From Struthidea cinerea (Eukaryota > Chordata > Aves > Passeriformes > Corcoracidae), in NCBI GenBank assembly GCA_013397865.1, contig VZTI01003262.1, positions 1,109,260-1,173,259 of the forward strand: a stretch of 64,000 nucleotides of DNA, in the 5' to 3' direction. This document shows positions 11,581-22,800 of this stretch, piece by piece. A model generated the notes under the pieces. That model ran no database searches. It was not told the origin of the DNA and saw only the letters and a program-made list of their open reading frames with translations. How positions within the stretch are numbered: position 1 is the first letter of the stretch; each line of letters begins with the position of its first letter. The translations under genes and the position numbers were made by a program.

Positions 11581-12724
11581 AAAAATGAAAGTAATCTCTG
11601 TGTATCTTTGTGGAAGAAATGGTGCTGGCACGTGAGCTCAAGAGGCAATCCAAGGCTCTGGAGGTGGCCTTGATGAAAGCATGATCCAGCAGAAAGGTAG
11701 GATACAAAGTACTCATGACTGTCCTTAGAACTTTCACCTGAACCCAGCACCTAAGCTTTGAGGAGTCCCATGCTGGAGTGGAGTCCAAAACTGAAATTCC
11801 TTAGGGAACATGGCTTTGCTGTCACACCAAAAGTAATTTGCACCAGAGCAATGACCCTTTACAAAAGAGTACAGTAAGAGCTGCATTTGTCAGTGCTGGT
11901 TTCTCTCTGGTTCAAACCTAACAGGTACCTTTTGCAACTGCTGCAATGAGCTATAACTTTGCCATATTTTATCTAATTGTGGCTGTGGCTAATTTTTCAC
12001 ATCGTGTACTTGTTCACAGGCAGATAGTATTTCCTAAATGCTTTTGAATTCCTCTGCATGGGAGCTGCATGAACAGAAGGGACGGCTTTCTGCTCCTAGG
12101 GGTGAACAAGTACTTGGCAGGAGTTCCTGTGCCCGCACTAGAACATGAAGTATCTTTAAAATGCTTTGTCATGTTAAACATTTTTTAAAAACCAAACCAA
12201 ACAACAATAAACACAAAAGACAGCTCCAGGCATATGCAGGGTGAAATGGCATGCTGGTGTTTATAGCAATTAAACTGTCCAATGTTCAAACAATAAAATA
12301 TTCAGAATTACACAGTAATAGACAATGTCCTTCCTGCTACAGGGAGGGGCTGATGTGAAAGTCTTTTCACCCACATCCTTTGGGAGGTTTCATCTCCTTC
12401 CCAATGGAGACACCCAGGTCCGTCATTTCCGGCTTTCCCTTTGCTGTAGGAGATAGCTTTTACACTCACGTACTCTTTCTAGTGACTGCAGATTTTAAAC
12501 TTAAGGGAAATATTTTTTAAATCAGTTATGTTGTAACCTTAAGATGATCTAGAGTATGCCCCGGTAAAATTTTCATCTGCAAGAAGAGTGAGAATTTTAC
12601 CTGTACAACTCCAGCCATGTGAAGCTGACCCTTTCATGTGTACATAAAATTGCTTAACATTGATCATTTCCTGGGCTGACCCCTAGTAGCTTCTTGTAGT
12701 TTGTGTTCGTAGTTTATGTTTTTA

Positions 12725-12864
12725 GGTCTTCGTTCTTAGTTGTTAGAGCATGGTGCCAATAATGCCAAAGTCATGAATTCAATCCCCCTATGGGCCATGC
12801 ACTTAGGAGTTGGACTTGATTCTCGTGGATCCATTCCAACAGAGAATATTCTGTGGTTGTGTGG
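12725..12864 (+). mobile_element. tRNA-Ile-derived SINE with CR1-like tail (TguSINE1 type)
   Basis: The first 72 bases (12725-12796) align with a tRNA-Ile gene. They include the D-arm-like TTAGTTG-TTAGAGC, the anticodon region GGTGCCAATAATGCC (from GCTAATAACGCC) and the acceptor end TATGGGCCA. The tail that follows (cacttaggagttggacttgat ... ttccaac ... gaatattctgtgg) resembles a CR1 3' end and finishes in TTCTGTG-type repeats. A tRNA-Ile head with a CR1 tail is the architecture of TguSINE1, a SINE family reported from passerine birds and presumed to be mobilised by CR1 reverse transcriptase. The B box is eroded (AATTCAATCC in place of GGTTCGATCC), so this copy is probably transcriptionally dead. 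Confidence 0.85.
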
Positions 12865-15399
12865 AGTTCTTCAGCAGCAGCCTCAGTCTCACAGAGAGAG
12901 GCTGTTTTACACCACAGTAATAACCCCAAGGAAAAAAGTCACTAAAAATACTTCTTCAGTCATAGGTAGCTCATAATCTGTTTATAAAACAACAAAAAAA
13001 AATCCAGAGTTTATTTGAAGGAACTCCAAGTTCCTCTGGGGCAGGGGCTATTCTAAGTTGCATCACCAAGTTGAGGCAAGGAAATCAGACAACTGACTTT
13101 TAATAATTACTGAGATTTTAACCTGTAGGAGTTGTGAATCCCAGATGCAATCTGCCACTCACAAAACTTTTTTTCTCACCCTCCTATGAGTTTGAAAATA
13201 TGCGGTTTATAAGCTTTATTTGTTGGACACTGACAATAGCTGCTGCTGTTGATTCTGGTTCTCTGTCAGGAGTGATCCTGTTTGGAGGATTTAAGCTTTC
13301 CACAACACTTAAACCTTTTGCTCTTTGATGCATCAGTCTTCACACTCATTCTGCCCTCTGAGGTCTCGAGAGGCATGCTGAAATTGCAGACTGGTACGTC
13401 AAGGGAAAAAACAACCAGGAGATTCCAAGAGGTTTTAATCAGGCTTTTAATTATGTTAAACATAAATATCCTAAAGCTTTATACATTAGCAACAGTGGTG
13501 TAAATGTTAATTTTCGTTTGCAGACCTTCCTCTTGACACTGGTGACCCAGCTAAGGACACATCTTTCCCAGATTTTGTACAACTGACTGCTATCCACAAC
13601 TAATGACACACTGTAGGATTATCTTAATTTGTCTTAAATTTAAGAGTACTGTATATTACTAAATCAGGAGTAAGTCAGGCCTATAATTTTATTAGATTCC
13701 TTGGGGAGGAAGAGTTAATCCGATGTTCTTAATACTTGTGTAAAAGGATGTCTGAGTGCTTAAGGCATTACAAGGGATGAATGGTTCACTCTTGCCAGAA
13801 GTGGTGGAGAGCTTTACAAAATAGCACATGGGCCTCTCACCAGTTCAGTGCATCAACATTGTTTTGTCTTGGGCCTGGAGCAATCTCAGTGGGCGCCAAA
13901 GTAGTTTTTAATCTCTCTCTGCTACCTCCCCTAGCAGCTCCATTCACAAGGTGTGGTTGCTGCTGTCCTCTGCTCAGCTGTGTGTAGCTGCTAAGGCGTA
14001 GGTGAAAGGTCCTTCACTCTGAATTCTCCTTGTAAGGTTTTTTACTTTCCATCTGCATGCGCTGACTAGCTCTGGCTTCTTGCTGGCTGATCAATGGATG
14101 TCTCCCACACTGCATTCACGCACACTGCCAGCTCCACAGGAGGGATGGCACAAGACCCATAACCCATTGACAGTCTGCTCCTGAAAATGTCAGAGAAGGC
14201 ACCTGGAAGGGGGAGCCAGAAATCTGCAGGGCAAAGTCTGTCTCTCCCTCAGCCAGAGCATGAGGAATACAGTTCATTCTTTGTGATTTTGCCATGAGTG
14301 CTGCAAATGCTGTTGATTTGAACTGTAAAGTGTGCCAGAGCTGGAAGGTTGAAGGAGTAGGAAGACCAGCAGCTGAGGAGCAGGACATCGTGTGCACTGT
14401 GTTGGTTACAGATGCAGCAGGGTAACCTGCCAGAAAGGAACAAGGCGTGGTAGTATACTGTCTTCAGAAGGAACATCCATTATAAAACAGGTTTGGATGT
14501 AAATATTGATGCATGTTGTGTGCTCTTTGATGGGCAAACAGTCTGCTTTGGTATGGTAAGAAAAAGAGCCCACTAACAAACTGGGGGCAGGGTGGACAGT
14601 CATTCTGTCTTTTATTGTTATTTGCATTATGAGCACAACACAATGCCTATTAACAAATCCTATATTGGCATTTTAAGTAGTAATCTACTAAAGCTAATCC
14701 TGATCCATGGCTGGTGGATGGAAGGACATTTAATTTCCCAATTGAGAAAAGCTGCTAAGGATAGAAAAGCTTTCCTATTATACTGTTGATATCTGATACT
14801 CAGTGGAGTACACCAACAGTCCCTGCTGGCCTCAGCCACAAGAGAACTATTATGAGTTTTTTCCGCTTTTATTATCCAAGTTTTATATGCAGAGACATCT
14901 TGATTTCCTGCTGCTTTGGAAAACAAATAATTGCTGGTAGATACAGGGAGAGCTTTACTGGGCCGTAGTACTATATGGCCAAAGCAATGTTTTACTTTGA
15001 GTGTGCAGCAATCACCATATGTATTTTAAAATTATACATATTCAGGATCCAGAGCTGTTGTGTATAAAGAAAGACATTTCTTTTAATTCTTGTGTGTGAG
15101 GACTGAAGATGTAGGTATAAAAAGGGCGTGGATTTGAAAAGTTCTATCTTCCACAGCAATCAGAACTGAGTGGAACAATTCCCTTCTTACTTGGGCAATA
15201 AATTATTTAATTGAAAATGAAATAGTCCTCTCATGAATCAATAATATTTTAAAAGACAAAACTTTTAAAGGGCAATAAACGGTCAAGGGCTGGAAGCGGC
15301 TCTCAATGAAAAGGCAGTGGAGGGCAAGGTGACAAGACTATTGATTATTCAGAAAAGTCAGAGTTTGAACTACAGTCTCAAGAGTTGATAAATGGAGTA
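12865..15399. other. Intergenic DNA, no gene seen
   Basis: Unique AT-leaning sequence. Nothing recognisable was found. Short open frames around 13.1-13.5 kb and 14.1-14.9 kb on both strands lack features of real exons. Confidence 0.55.
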
Positions 15400-16245
15400 A
15401 CAGATGAAAGTGAAAGTCAGTGCAGTAATGGGTCCAGAGAAAATAACCCTTACAATGGTAAACTCTCCAGAAGTCACTGCTGTGCAGTAAAGAGAGCTTG
15501 AAACTGTTGTGTTGGCTATTTCAGCAAGAATGCCAGCTCAGTACCCTGTGGCAGTCCAGAAAGGTAAATCAAATGTTCAGATTTATCAGTAAAGGAATAG
15601 AGGGCAAACCTGAAGACTGCAAGTTCATTATGTGACCACATTGTGAACAGTGTGACTGTCAAAGGCAGTTCTGGTCCTTATTTCAGTGAAAAGATGGTAG
15701 GGCTAGAAAAGGTGTACAGAAAGGTGAAAAGGCTGTCATAGGTTTGAAAAGGTTTGTGTTCAAGATGAGATTTGACAGATTTGCTTGGGCAAAATAACAG
15801 ACATAACGCACCTATGCAAAATCACAAACAGCAAAGAAAGGTGAGCAGAACACCATTGTCTCTCTACACAAAAGCTTGAGAAAGCTGGTTTAAAGCAATT
15901 GGGAAGTATTCTTCACAGCCAATGGATTAAGATGTGCAGCTCCTCATCATAGGGTGTTGTGGAGACAAAAAGTATAAGCAGGTTGAAGAAAGTGTTATGA
16001 ATAAATTTGCAGATGAAAAGAAGCCATCAAAACTATTAAATACAAAGATATGGATTAAATCCCTGTCTCAGGTAGGCCCCAGCTAGTCTGCTGGGATCTG
16101 TGAGGATATACTAGAGGAAGTATAACTGCACTTGCTTTTTTCCTACAATCTTGTCCTAAACATTTGCTACTGGCTGCCACAGAGCCCAGCTACCAGCCTG
16201 GATGGACCTTTGCTCGGATCCAGTGTGACTGCGCTTGGGCGCCAT
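15400..16245 (+). mobile_element. Ancient CR1 LINE, about 0.85 kb of the 3' end
   Basis: Several blocks in the correct order match an old sauropsid CR1. A reverse-transcriptase region around 15560-15720 ends in an equivalent of 'gttctggtc ... aaaagat ... ctggaaaaggtacagaaa'. The block 'ggtttaaagcaattgggaagtattcttcaca' lies at about 15888-15916. The 'gataaatt ... gaggataggtccatcaa' equivalent falls near 16000-16030. The 3' tail 'ctggatggacctttgctcggatccag' lies at 16197-16223. All frames are broken by stops and indels, so it is a fossil. It appears to belong to the same old family as the short tail at 11.4-11.6 kb. Confidence 0.7.
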
Positions 16246-16869
16246 AAATCTGTCTGTTTGAGAGGCAAATACTGAACTTAAGTGTGTGCATCAGCTAGTG
16301 CTGGAAGATACACGCTATCTTGTGAGTCCCATAAAAAGTATACAAGCCATCTATCATTCCCTCGTAAATATATGGCAGGGAGCCATTTTAAAACAGCACA
16401 ATGTGCTCGTTACGTACGCTCTGTCAGACTATTGATACTAACGCAGTACTGTTATATAGCCACAGATTATGTTATTTTCATAACACAGGTCGTGGCAGAG
16501 TCTTGGCGCCAGAACTTTGGATAGTTTAAAAGGTTATTTCTCTGTTCAAGCCAAATAGTTGCTTTGAGATCTTTTAGATTTGATCTTGCTACCAACTGGT
16601 CTGATTTAACAAACTCTTATATAGGGTCTTAAAAATTAGGATATGCCTAAACTGCAGGTCTGAGGTGCATTAGACTTCACAGTTTTAGATTAATGTCTGA
16701 AAATAAAACATGACTTCAAAGAACTAAGGGTTTACCAAGTATTGTAAACCTCAATGAATTAGCAGCCCTAACCCTTAAGGTGTTAGAGAGGGCTGAGAAA
16801 AGGATTTTTTTTCATGATTAGAGAAAGATCCAGACTAAAGAGTGATTTATCTTTAACAGGGACCAACCA
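16246..16869. other. Intergenic DNA, nothing recognised
   Basis: Unique sequence between two old repeats. A short + strand open frame (about 16282-16524) has no recognisable content. Confidence 0.5.
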
Positions 16870-16995
16870 CATTTTCCCATTTATGTAGTAGCATTCATTA
16901 TATGAGGAACTCAAAGTGCTTTACAAACATGAGTTAGCTAATGGCTATGAAGCAGACAGACATTGGAGCAGCCTCATTTTTTAGAATGAGAAGAC
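16870..16995. repeat. Ancient amniote SINE-like remnant
   Basis: The string 'ctcaaagtgctttacaaacatgag', followed by a 'cctcatttttt-agaatgagaag' equivalent, has the order seen in old amniote CORE-SINE/MIR-like repeats ('aaagcgctttacaaacatta ... ccattttacagatggggaa'). The family cannot be fixed by eye; L3 or another CORE-SINE are alternatives. Confidence 0.4.
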
Positions 16996-19214
16996 TTCCC
17001 TGAAGAAAATTTAAATGGTTTTAAAAATTTCCCCTGGCAAAAGGCACCAAAAAAGTTATTTTTGTGAGGACAGCTTTCCATGTCTCTGCTGTGCTGTATT
17101 TTCACACTATTTTTATATGTTGTGTTTTTAATAAGGAAAGACAAAATATTTACTAGAGGGATAGCTGAGAGTAGTTATTAAAAAAAGAAAACAAAGCAAC
17201 ACCTTCCTGTAGCTGTGGTTGAGTTCAACTGAACTTCACATTCTATAATCCTGTTCCTGTTGGCAAATTCCACTTCTGCAACTGCATTTCCCATGAGCTC
17301 ATGACTCACAACAATGCCACCCTCTGAAATCCTAAGTGCTAAGCTGGAAATCACTCCTTTCTCTGGAATATTCCCTGCAGGTTAAATTCACTTACTTTCA
17401 ATAGCAAAGGCATTATTCACTGATCAGCATGCATTCCCTTTTTGAAAGGGGAGAGAGAGTACAGCATTTTGGGGAAGATGGAAGCTGGCAATTGAGGTGG
17501 AGCAAAGCTGGTGTCTGCTACTGCCCTTTGCTATGGAAATGGATGTTTTGGTTCAGCTGGGGGATCAGTAATTGGAGACATTTTGGCAAACAGGCTTTGG
17601 GGTTGAAGACAATGAATCACTTCCTATTAAACAAAAAAAAAAAGAAAACCCACAAACCCCAACAAAATAACTCCCTGACCAAACTTTCAGTGGAAGCTGT
17701 CTATGCCCGTGTGAAATGGCTTGTGAATGTAAACAGTGAGTGTAAAAGAAGGCCAAGAAGGGAAATCTGGAGGTCAGTATGGAGGTAAGGCTGGTCCTGG
17801 TCAGCCACGTAACTTCACTTGTCATCTGCTGAGTTCTGAAGAGTGAGTGGGAAACATGGCCTCCTAGTAAATGGATGGGATATTTCCAAGAGAAATTAAA
17901 AGACAGGTGAAAATAATCCTGGAACTTAACACTGCCAAGCTCTGAGCTGGCAGTACTGGCTAAAATGATAAATTCTGTCTCTCTGTTGGCAGTTCTTTTT
18001 CTCAGGAAAAACCGAGCTCCTCCTTGAAAATACTTTAAATTACTTTTTGAGTTGAGTACCCAAACCATGAGTCACTGCTTCTTGCACTAGGTAGTGATCA
18101 GCTCGTGTTCATGTATCTGTTTAAATGCCTTGGTGTTTTCTGTGGAATATTTTCACAAAGTGCCAAGATATGTTTCAATGTCTTCTATTTTAAATGAAGA
18201 ACATTTCAATGAAGAAAAGCACCAGAAAAGAAGCTCTCTCAGAGAGAGACAGAACAAAGTGTGGAATTATCCCTCTTTAAAGTCTTTTTCCTTTCATGGT
18301 GTGACTGCTGTATGCCTTCTGTAAAATGAAACATGGAATTACTCGTGCGTTGAGAAATGAGTCCCAGTATTTTCAGGGAGTTACAAACAGCACCCTTTAG
18401 GATTAAAAAGCCTTTATTAAAAACAATGGACCATTTATCTTAAAACCTTTCACATAATCCAGAGGCCAAGCGATGTTTCACAACTGAGCTTTATAGAATT
18501 CTTATTTAATTTTTTTTAAATGTTAATATGTTTTAGACGTCCAACTTCTGCTGCCTTCAGTGGGAAAAAAAGCATAAATTTCCCCTAGCTGTTCTTGAAA
18601 TGTCTCTTCTAGGTTTCAGTTGACCTCAGATGAAGCAGCCTGCTGGTTTTAAGGAACTGAAGGAAGACAGGGAGGAGTTTAGTCATCAGTTTAGAGGGAA
18701 ATCATCATTATACACCATGGGAATATGGCTTTTAGGAAGAACTTTGCTCTAGTATGGCATTTACCAGGAACGTAGTGCAAAGACTGCATACAAATGACAG
18801 GCTGTGGTAGCAAAACAACCAGGGCAGCGAGAATTGCTGCAGTCTGGACAAGCTGCATCACAGAAGTAGCTCAATGAAATGAAGAATGATGGTAATTTAC
18901 CAAAGAGTCTATATCCTTAATGAGCATAAGATCCCTATAATTTTACTGACAAGGCATTTGATGTACTGTTCTCCAGTTTACTGCAGAAACAGCAGGAAGT
19001 CTCTTTGAAAGCAAAACAACATCAACAGCAAAAAACCTGTAGAACATAATGATTGCTTCATGTGTCCAGGCTTCTGAGTCCTTTTCTTCCTGAAGGTGCA
19101 TTCTGACCCCTGTGACCAGGAATGCCATGCCGGTATTTGAAGCCCCTTAAACACTGTGACTTGTTTTTTACCCACCAGCAATGCTATTAAACTGTTGCAG
19201 AGAAGGTGTTGAAT
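16996..19214. other. Intergenic DNA, no gene seen
   Basis: Unique non-coding sequence with an A-rich/C-containing low-complexity stretch at 17629-17667. A long minus-strand open frame (about 17565-18068) crosses that stretch and shows no domain; it is treated as chance. Confidence 0.55.
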
Positions 19215-19610
19215 CAAGGGTAGCGTGGCCTGGGAAACAATGCTTCAAGTCTGTTCTGCACTGATGAGATTGCAGCTGGAGTGTTCATCCAAGCTGGAAT
19301 CTTTCAGGCATTAAGAAATAGGGAGGGTAAGTAAAAAGAGTTTATGAGACGTACTTAATATGCATGAGCAGAAGCCTAGAAAGCATGATAGATGAGGACA
19401 GACAAGAGAAATTAGAGGTTTTTAATCTAGAAAGGAAAAGAAAGAACAGGAAACATAATGGTCTTGAAACACCTATAAAATTGTTGTGAGAAAGAATAAT
19501 CTGCCTCCCGTGCCCTTGGTAGCTAATGCAAGGAGTAATAGGTCTCGACTTCAAAGTGGAAGCTTAGGCTCGACATTTGAAAAAGCAAAGGTTGGGAGGC
19601 TTGCCTTTGC
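19215..19610 (+). mobile_element. Old CR1 LINE fragment
   Basis: Ordered similarities to the terminal part of CR1 ORF2 are visible. A block corresponding to 'agattgcagctggagtgttc' lies at about 19268-19287. The block 'gagcagaagcctagaaagcatgat' follows at 19367-19390. A 'gaggtttttaatctagaaaggaaaagaa' equivalent of the LFSLEKR coding region lies at 19416-19443, and 'aatgcaaggagtaataggtctcgacttcaaagtggaagcttaggctcgacatt' corresponds to the 'caatgggcttaaattgcagcaagggaggtttaggttggacatt' block. It is too decayed to code for protein. Confidence 0.7.
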
Positions 19611-21039
19611 TATACACAGCTTTAAGATAAGGGCCTCTCAGAAATATAGCTGACATTGCCTTGGGGCGGCAGGCTGGAGCCAGGGATCTCTTTGGATTCC
19701 TTCCAGCCTTCCAAGCAGTTGGTTGTAAAGGGAGAAATAGTGGCTGTCTGTCTCTGGTGGCTGTTTTATGGACACAGGAGGAGCATTCCCACCAAGGAAA
19801 GGAATTTATATGAAGCTGATCTTGGGTAAAACGTTTGTTTGGTCCTGGGAAGCAAGCTGAATAATTGCAATCCCCGTATGGACCTAGGATATTTTTGACA
19901 CCAGCAAAGGCCATAACCACCTTCATGATACCTGGCATTTACTAAGGGAAGGCAGAGTAATATAAAGAAAAGCCTCTTACTGGGAATGATGTAGGGTCTT
20001 TCTCAGCAGTAAGATTTGTAAGGGTGCTGTAAATGCCAAAACTTGGCCCTTTCCACAATGATACTGAGGATTGCAGCCATCTGGCCTTGGAGAAGCTGAA
20101 GCCATAAATGACTTCCGCAAAGTGCATGTTAAGAGGAATGACTGGCTCTGATGAAGAAGCAGGAGATAAAATCTCAGCAAAAACCGGTGAGAGCAGGTGT
20201 TTCCAGGGTCCAGAGCAAACCAGTGTGGTAGGATTCCAAGTTTCATGTGTTTTACTCTCCCAGGACTTCTCACACTGTGTCCAAAAACATTTACCTTTTC
20301 TAGCCTGAGCTGGAGCAACTAATTTCCTAACTAAGTAAAAATGCTGTTTAGATAGTTTGGCCTGCATCTAGAGAACCCTAAAACAGGCATGAATCAACAC
20401 GAGGGAATGTTTCAGCTCAGCCCCTTGCAGCAGTCCCTGGAAGTTTCATTTACACAGCAGGCAACACAGTGCCCACCCTGGAGCTGCACAAATCCGAGGA
20501 AACAGCAAATATTCACATTCCCATCTGTCAGCAGCAAGCACAGCCTCGGAGCAGTAAATATGCCAACTTAGGTTAGCAGTTTGCAATAAAAATCTAATTA
20601 TTAAATAGCAGCAGAAGTCTTTGGCAGTTTGTGGCAGAGGAGTTTCAGAGCATGGACCAAGAACTGGCATTTGCTGGCCACCCATTTGGTTCAACAGGAG
20701 GTTCATCTGTTTATCTAATGTGGCTGGGTCTCCTTACAGCAAGATGAAGACAAGCTTTCACTGCTTCCTTGTAAACAAATTTCACAGACTTCTGATTCTT
20801 GTGGGAGATGGAGCTCAGGCTGAAAGTTGTCTGGGTAAACCTGTGCCAAAACTGTCAAGCAGGAGGGAGACTGCAGACGAGCACGTCCCTGGAGCAGGAA
20901 GATGTAGGTGCAGATGGGTGCTCCTTAGGGAGCCAAACCTCTGCAAGAAGAGCTTGCAACCCTGTTGCCCTCAATGTTGCTGATCAGGAGTTGGTCCAGC
21001 TTCCTTCTAGACAGAAGGATTTGGCCATGTCCTGGTGCT
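19611..21039. other. Intergenic DNA, no gene seen
   Basis: Unique sequence between two CR1 copies. Several open frames overlap on both strands near 19.6-20.9 kb, none with recognisable protein features. Confidence 0.5.
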
Positions 21040-21394
21040 CAACAACCTTATCACCCTCCAGAGCGCCTTGAAAGGAGTTTGTAGCCAGCTGGGGGTCAGT
21101 CTCTTCTCCCAGGCAGCCAGTGATAGGACAAGAGGACACAGTGTTAAGCTGCACCAGGGGAAGTTTAGGTTGGACATTAGGAAAAAATTCTTCACAGAAA
21201 GGGTGATTAGACAATGGAATGGACTGCCCAGGGAGATGGTGGAGTCACTGTCCCTGGAGGTATTTAAGGAAAGACTGGATGTGGCACTCAGTGCCCTGGT
21301 TTAGTTGGCAAGATGGCGTTGGTTCATGGGCTGAACTCAATCATCTCAGAGGTCTTTTCCAGCCTAATTGGTTCTGTGATTCTCTGATTCTGAG
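21040..21394 (+). mobile_element. CR1 LINE, 5'-truncated, with intact 3' end
   Basis: A classic avian CR1 3' segment. A + strand frame ending with the stop at 21302-21304 encodes the C-terminus of CR1 ORF2 without interruption: the region LFSQAASDRTRGH, then KFRLDIRKKFF, then RQWNGLPREMVES, then SLEVFKERLDVALS. The 3' untranslated part follows (aactcaatcatctcagaggtcttttccagcctaa) and ends in the diagnostic short tandem repeat TTCTGTGATTCTCTGATTCT. Retained reading frame and low divergence make it the youngest-looking CR1 here. Heavy 5' truncation is normal for CR1. Confidence 0.92.
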
Positions 21395-22174
21395 GTATAC
21401 TCGTGCCTCCCTCCTCCCTGCCCCTTGACAGGACAATGGAGGTGAGGCAGTGGAGATGGGACTGGCCTCTCCCTTTCAAAGGTGTTTAGATTTCAGTTTT
21501 AAAGCCTGGATGGAGAAATTGCAAGGAAAAAAACCTGATCCTTCAATAATTTGATTATAAAGTAGGGCAAATAAGGTACAGAAACTGTTATGTGTAAAAA
21601 TATTCCTGGTAAAACACTAGCTATTTTATTAATAATCAAAAGAATACCAAAGAAAGTAAAAAAATTTAGTAGTTAATACTTGACACGTCCAAAATCTCAC
21701 TGTTAGTGGGAAATTAACATGGTTGTGTTGCCAGTAAAATCTGACATGAATTGGCTCTTATTTTAGTGTAATTTAACATTTTTCATCAGTGTCATGGAAG
21801 AAAAGAATAATTCCCAGTCTCAACAATTACTGAAGTCTTGAGCTTACACAAAGACTGGAGATAGTGGATGAAAAATGAAGAGATGTCATGCACAAAGACC
21901 AGTCTGGGTCTTCTGGTTACATCAAACCATACATAGAAACAAAAATCAATTCCTACAGAGACCATAGGGCAATCAGACCATGAAAGGCAAGCCCTCTTTG
22001 CAAGCTTCCGGTGGCCAAAGAACATACCATGATCCCTGATGTGTGAGCAGGAGAATGGTGAGAATGAGTGGGGAAGGCATACTGCCTCCATCATTCCACT
22101 GGTGTAGCCACTTCTAAAGGAACATCTAGTTCGTTTGTCTGGGAATGATTAGAGAGAAGACTGATCATGTAACA
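21395..22174. other. Intergenic DNA, nothing recognised
   Basis: AT-rich unique sequence between CR1 copies. No coding or RNA feature could be supported. Confidence 0.5.
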
Positions 22175-22300
22175 TCATACAAGAATGATTAAAGCACTGG
22201 AAAATAGACCTCAGTGTGAGACAAGAGGAGTTCAATCTATTTAGCTTAACAAAGGAGCCACAGCATGACAAAACTTTGATCTCAGGCTCCTTCATCTCAC
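22175..22300 (+). repeat. CR1 LINE internal fragment
   Basis: The block 'gattaaagcactggaaaatagacctcagtgtgagacaagaggagttcaatctatttagcttaacaaag' (22188-22254) follows CR1 ORF2 closely, at the part encoding the E-R-L-x-E-L-x-L-F-x-L-x-K stretch. The fragment fades within about 50 bases on the 3' side. Stops interrupt the frame. Confidence 0.65.
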
Positions 22301-22679
22301 AGACAAAGATATAACAAGATCTGGGACAGGGTGGCAGCAAATTATAAATAATACAGATTATAAATAAGATGTAATTTTTTAATAAAATCGTTGCAATTTT
22401 AAGGCAGTAATAAAATTATTTATAGAAAAGAGGCTTTAGTTCAAGCAAGAAATGTTTGTCAAAGCCTCCTAATTCATGGTGTATGGGAAGTCAGTCATTA
22501 ACCAAAGTAATCCCTCAAACGTGATAATCGATGGGTTACTAAGAAAATTTCCCACGACTATTACTTTATTATTTCATTATATGTTACAAGCATGTCAAGA
22601 GACTCTCATTAAAATCCACATTTCTTTGTAGTCAATACTATGCACCAATGTCTCAGGGAGAAAGTCTCTACCCCAAATG

Positions 22680-22800
22680 GGTTCTAAAAGAAAGTATTTT
22701 ATGCCCTATTTTGCAGATTAAGTAATTTGACCAGAATCAGACAGGAAGCTTGTGACAGAAAATGGATTTGAATCTATGTAGTCCTTAGTGCTGCCTTAAG
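22680..22800. repeat. Ancient CORE-SINE/MIR-like remnant
   Basis: The order 'ttttgcagattaagtaatttgaccagaatcagacaggaagcttgtgacagaaaatggatttgaatc' mirrors the MIR-type core 'ttacag ... ttaagtgacttgcccaaggtcacacag ... agtggcagagc ... ggattcgaa'. It is very diverged; an old CR1/L3 origin cannot be excluded. Confidence 0.45.

Noticed and set aside
12725..12796. Functional tRNA-Ile gene
   Set aside because: The cloverleaf is degraded, the T-arm/B box is mutated, a base is missing in the D-loop, and a CR1-like SINE tail follows directly.
17565..18068. 167-codon minus-strand open frame
   Set aside because: It crosses an A-rich low-complexity tract, which creates the phenylalanine run, and has no recognisable domain.
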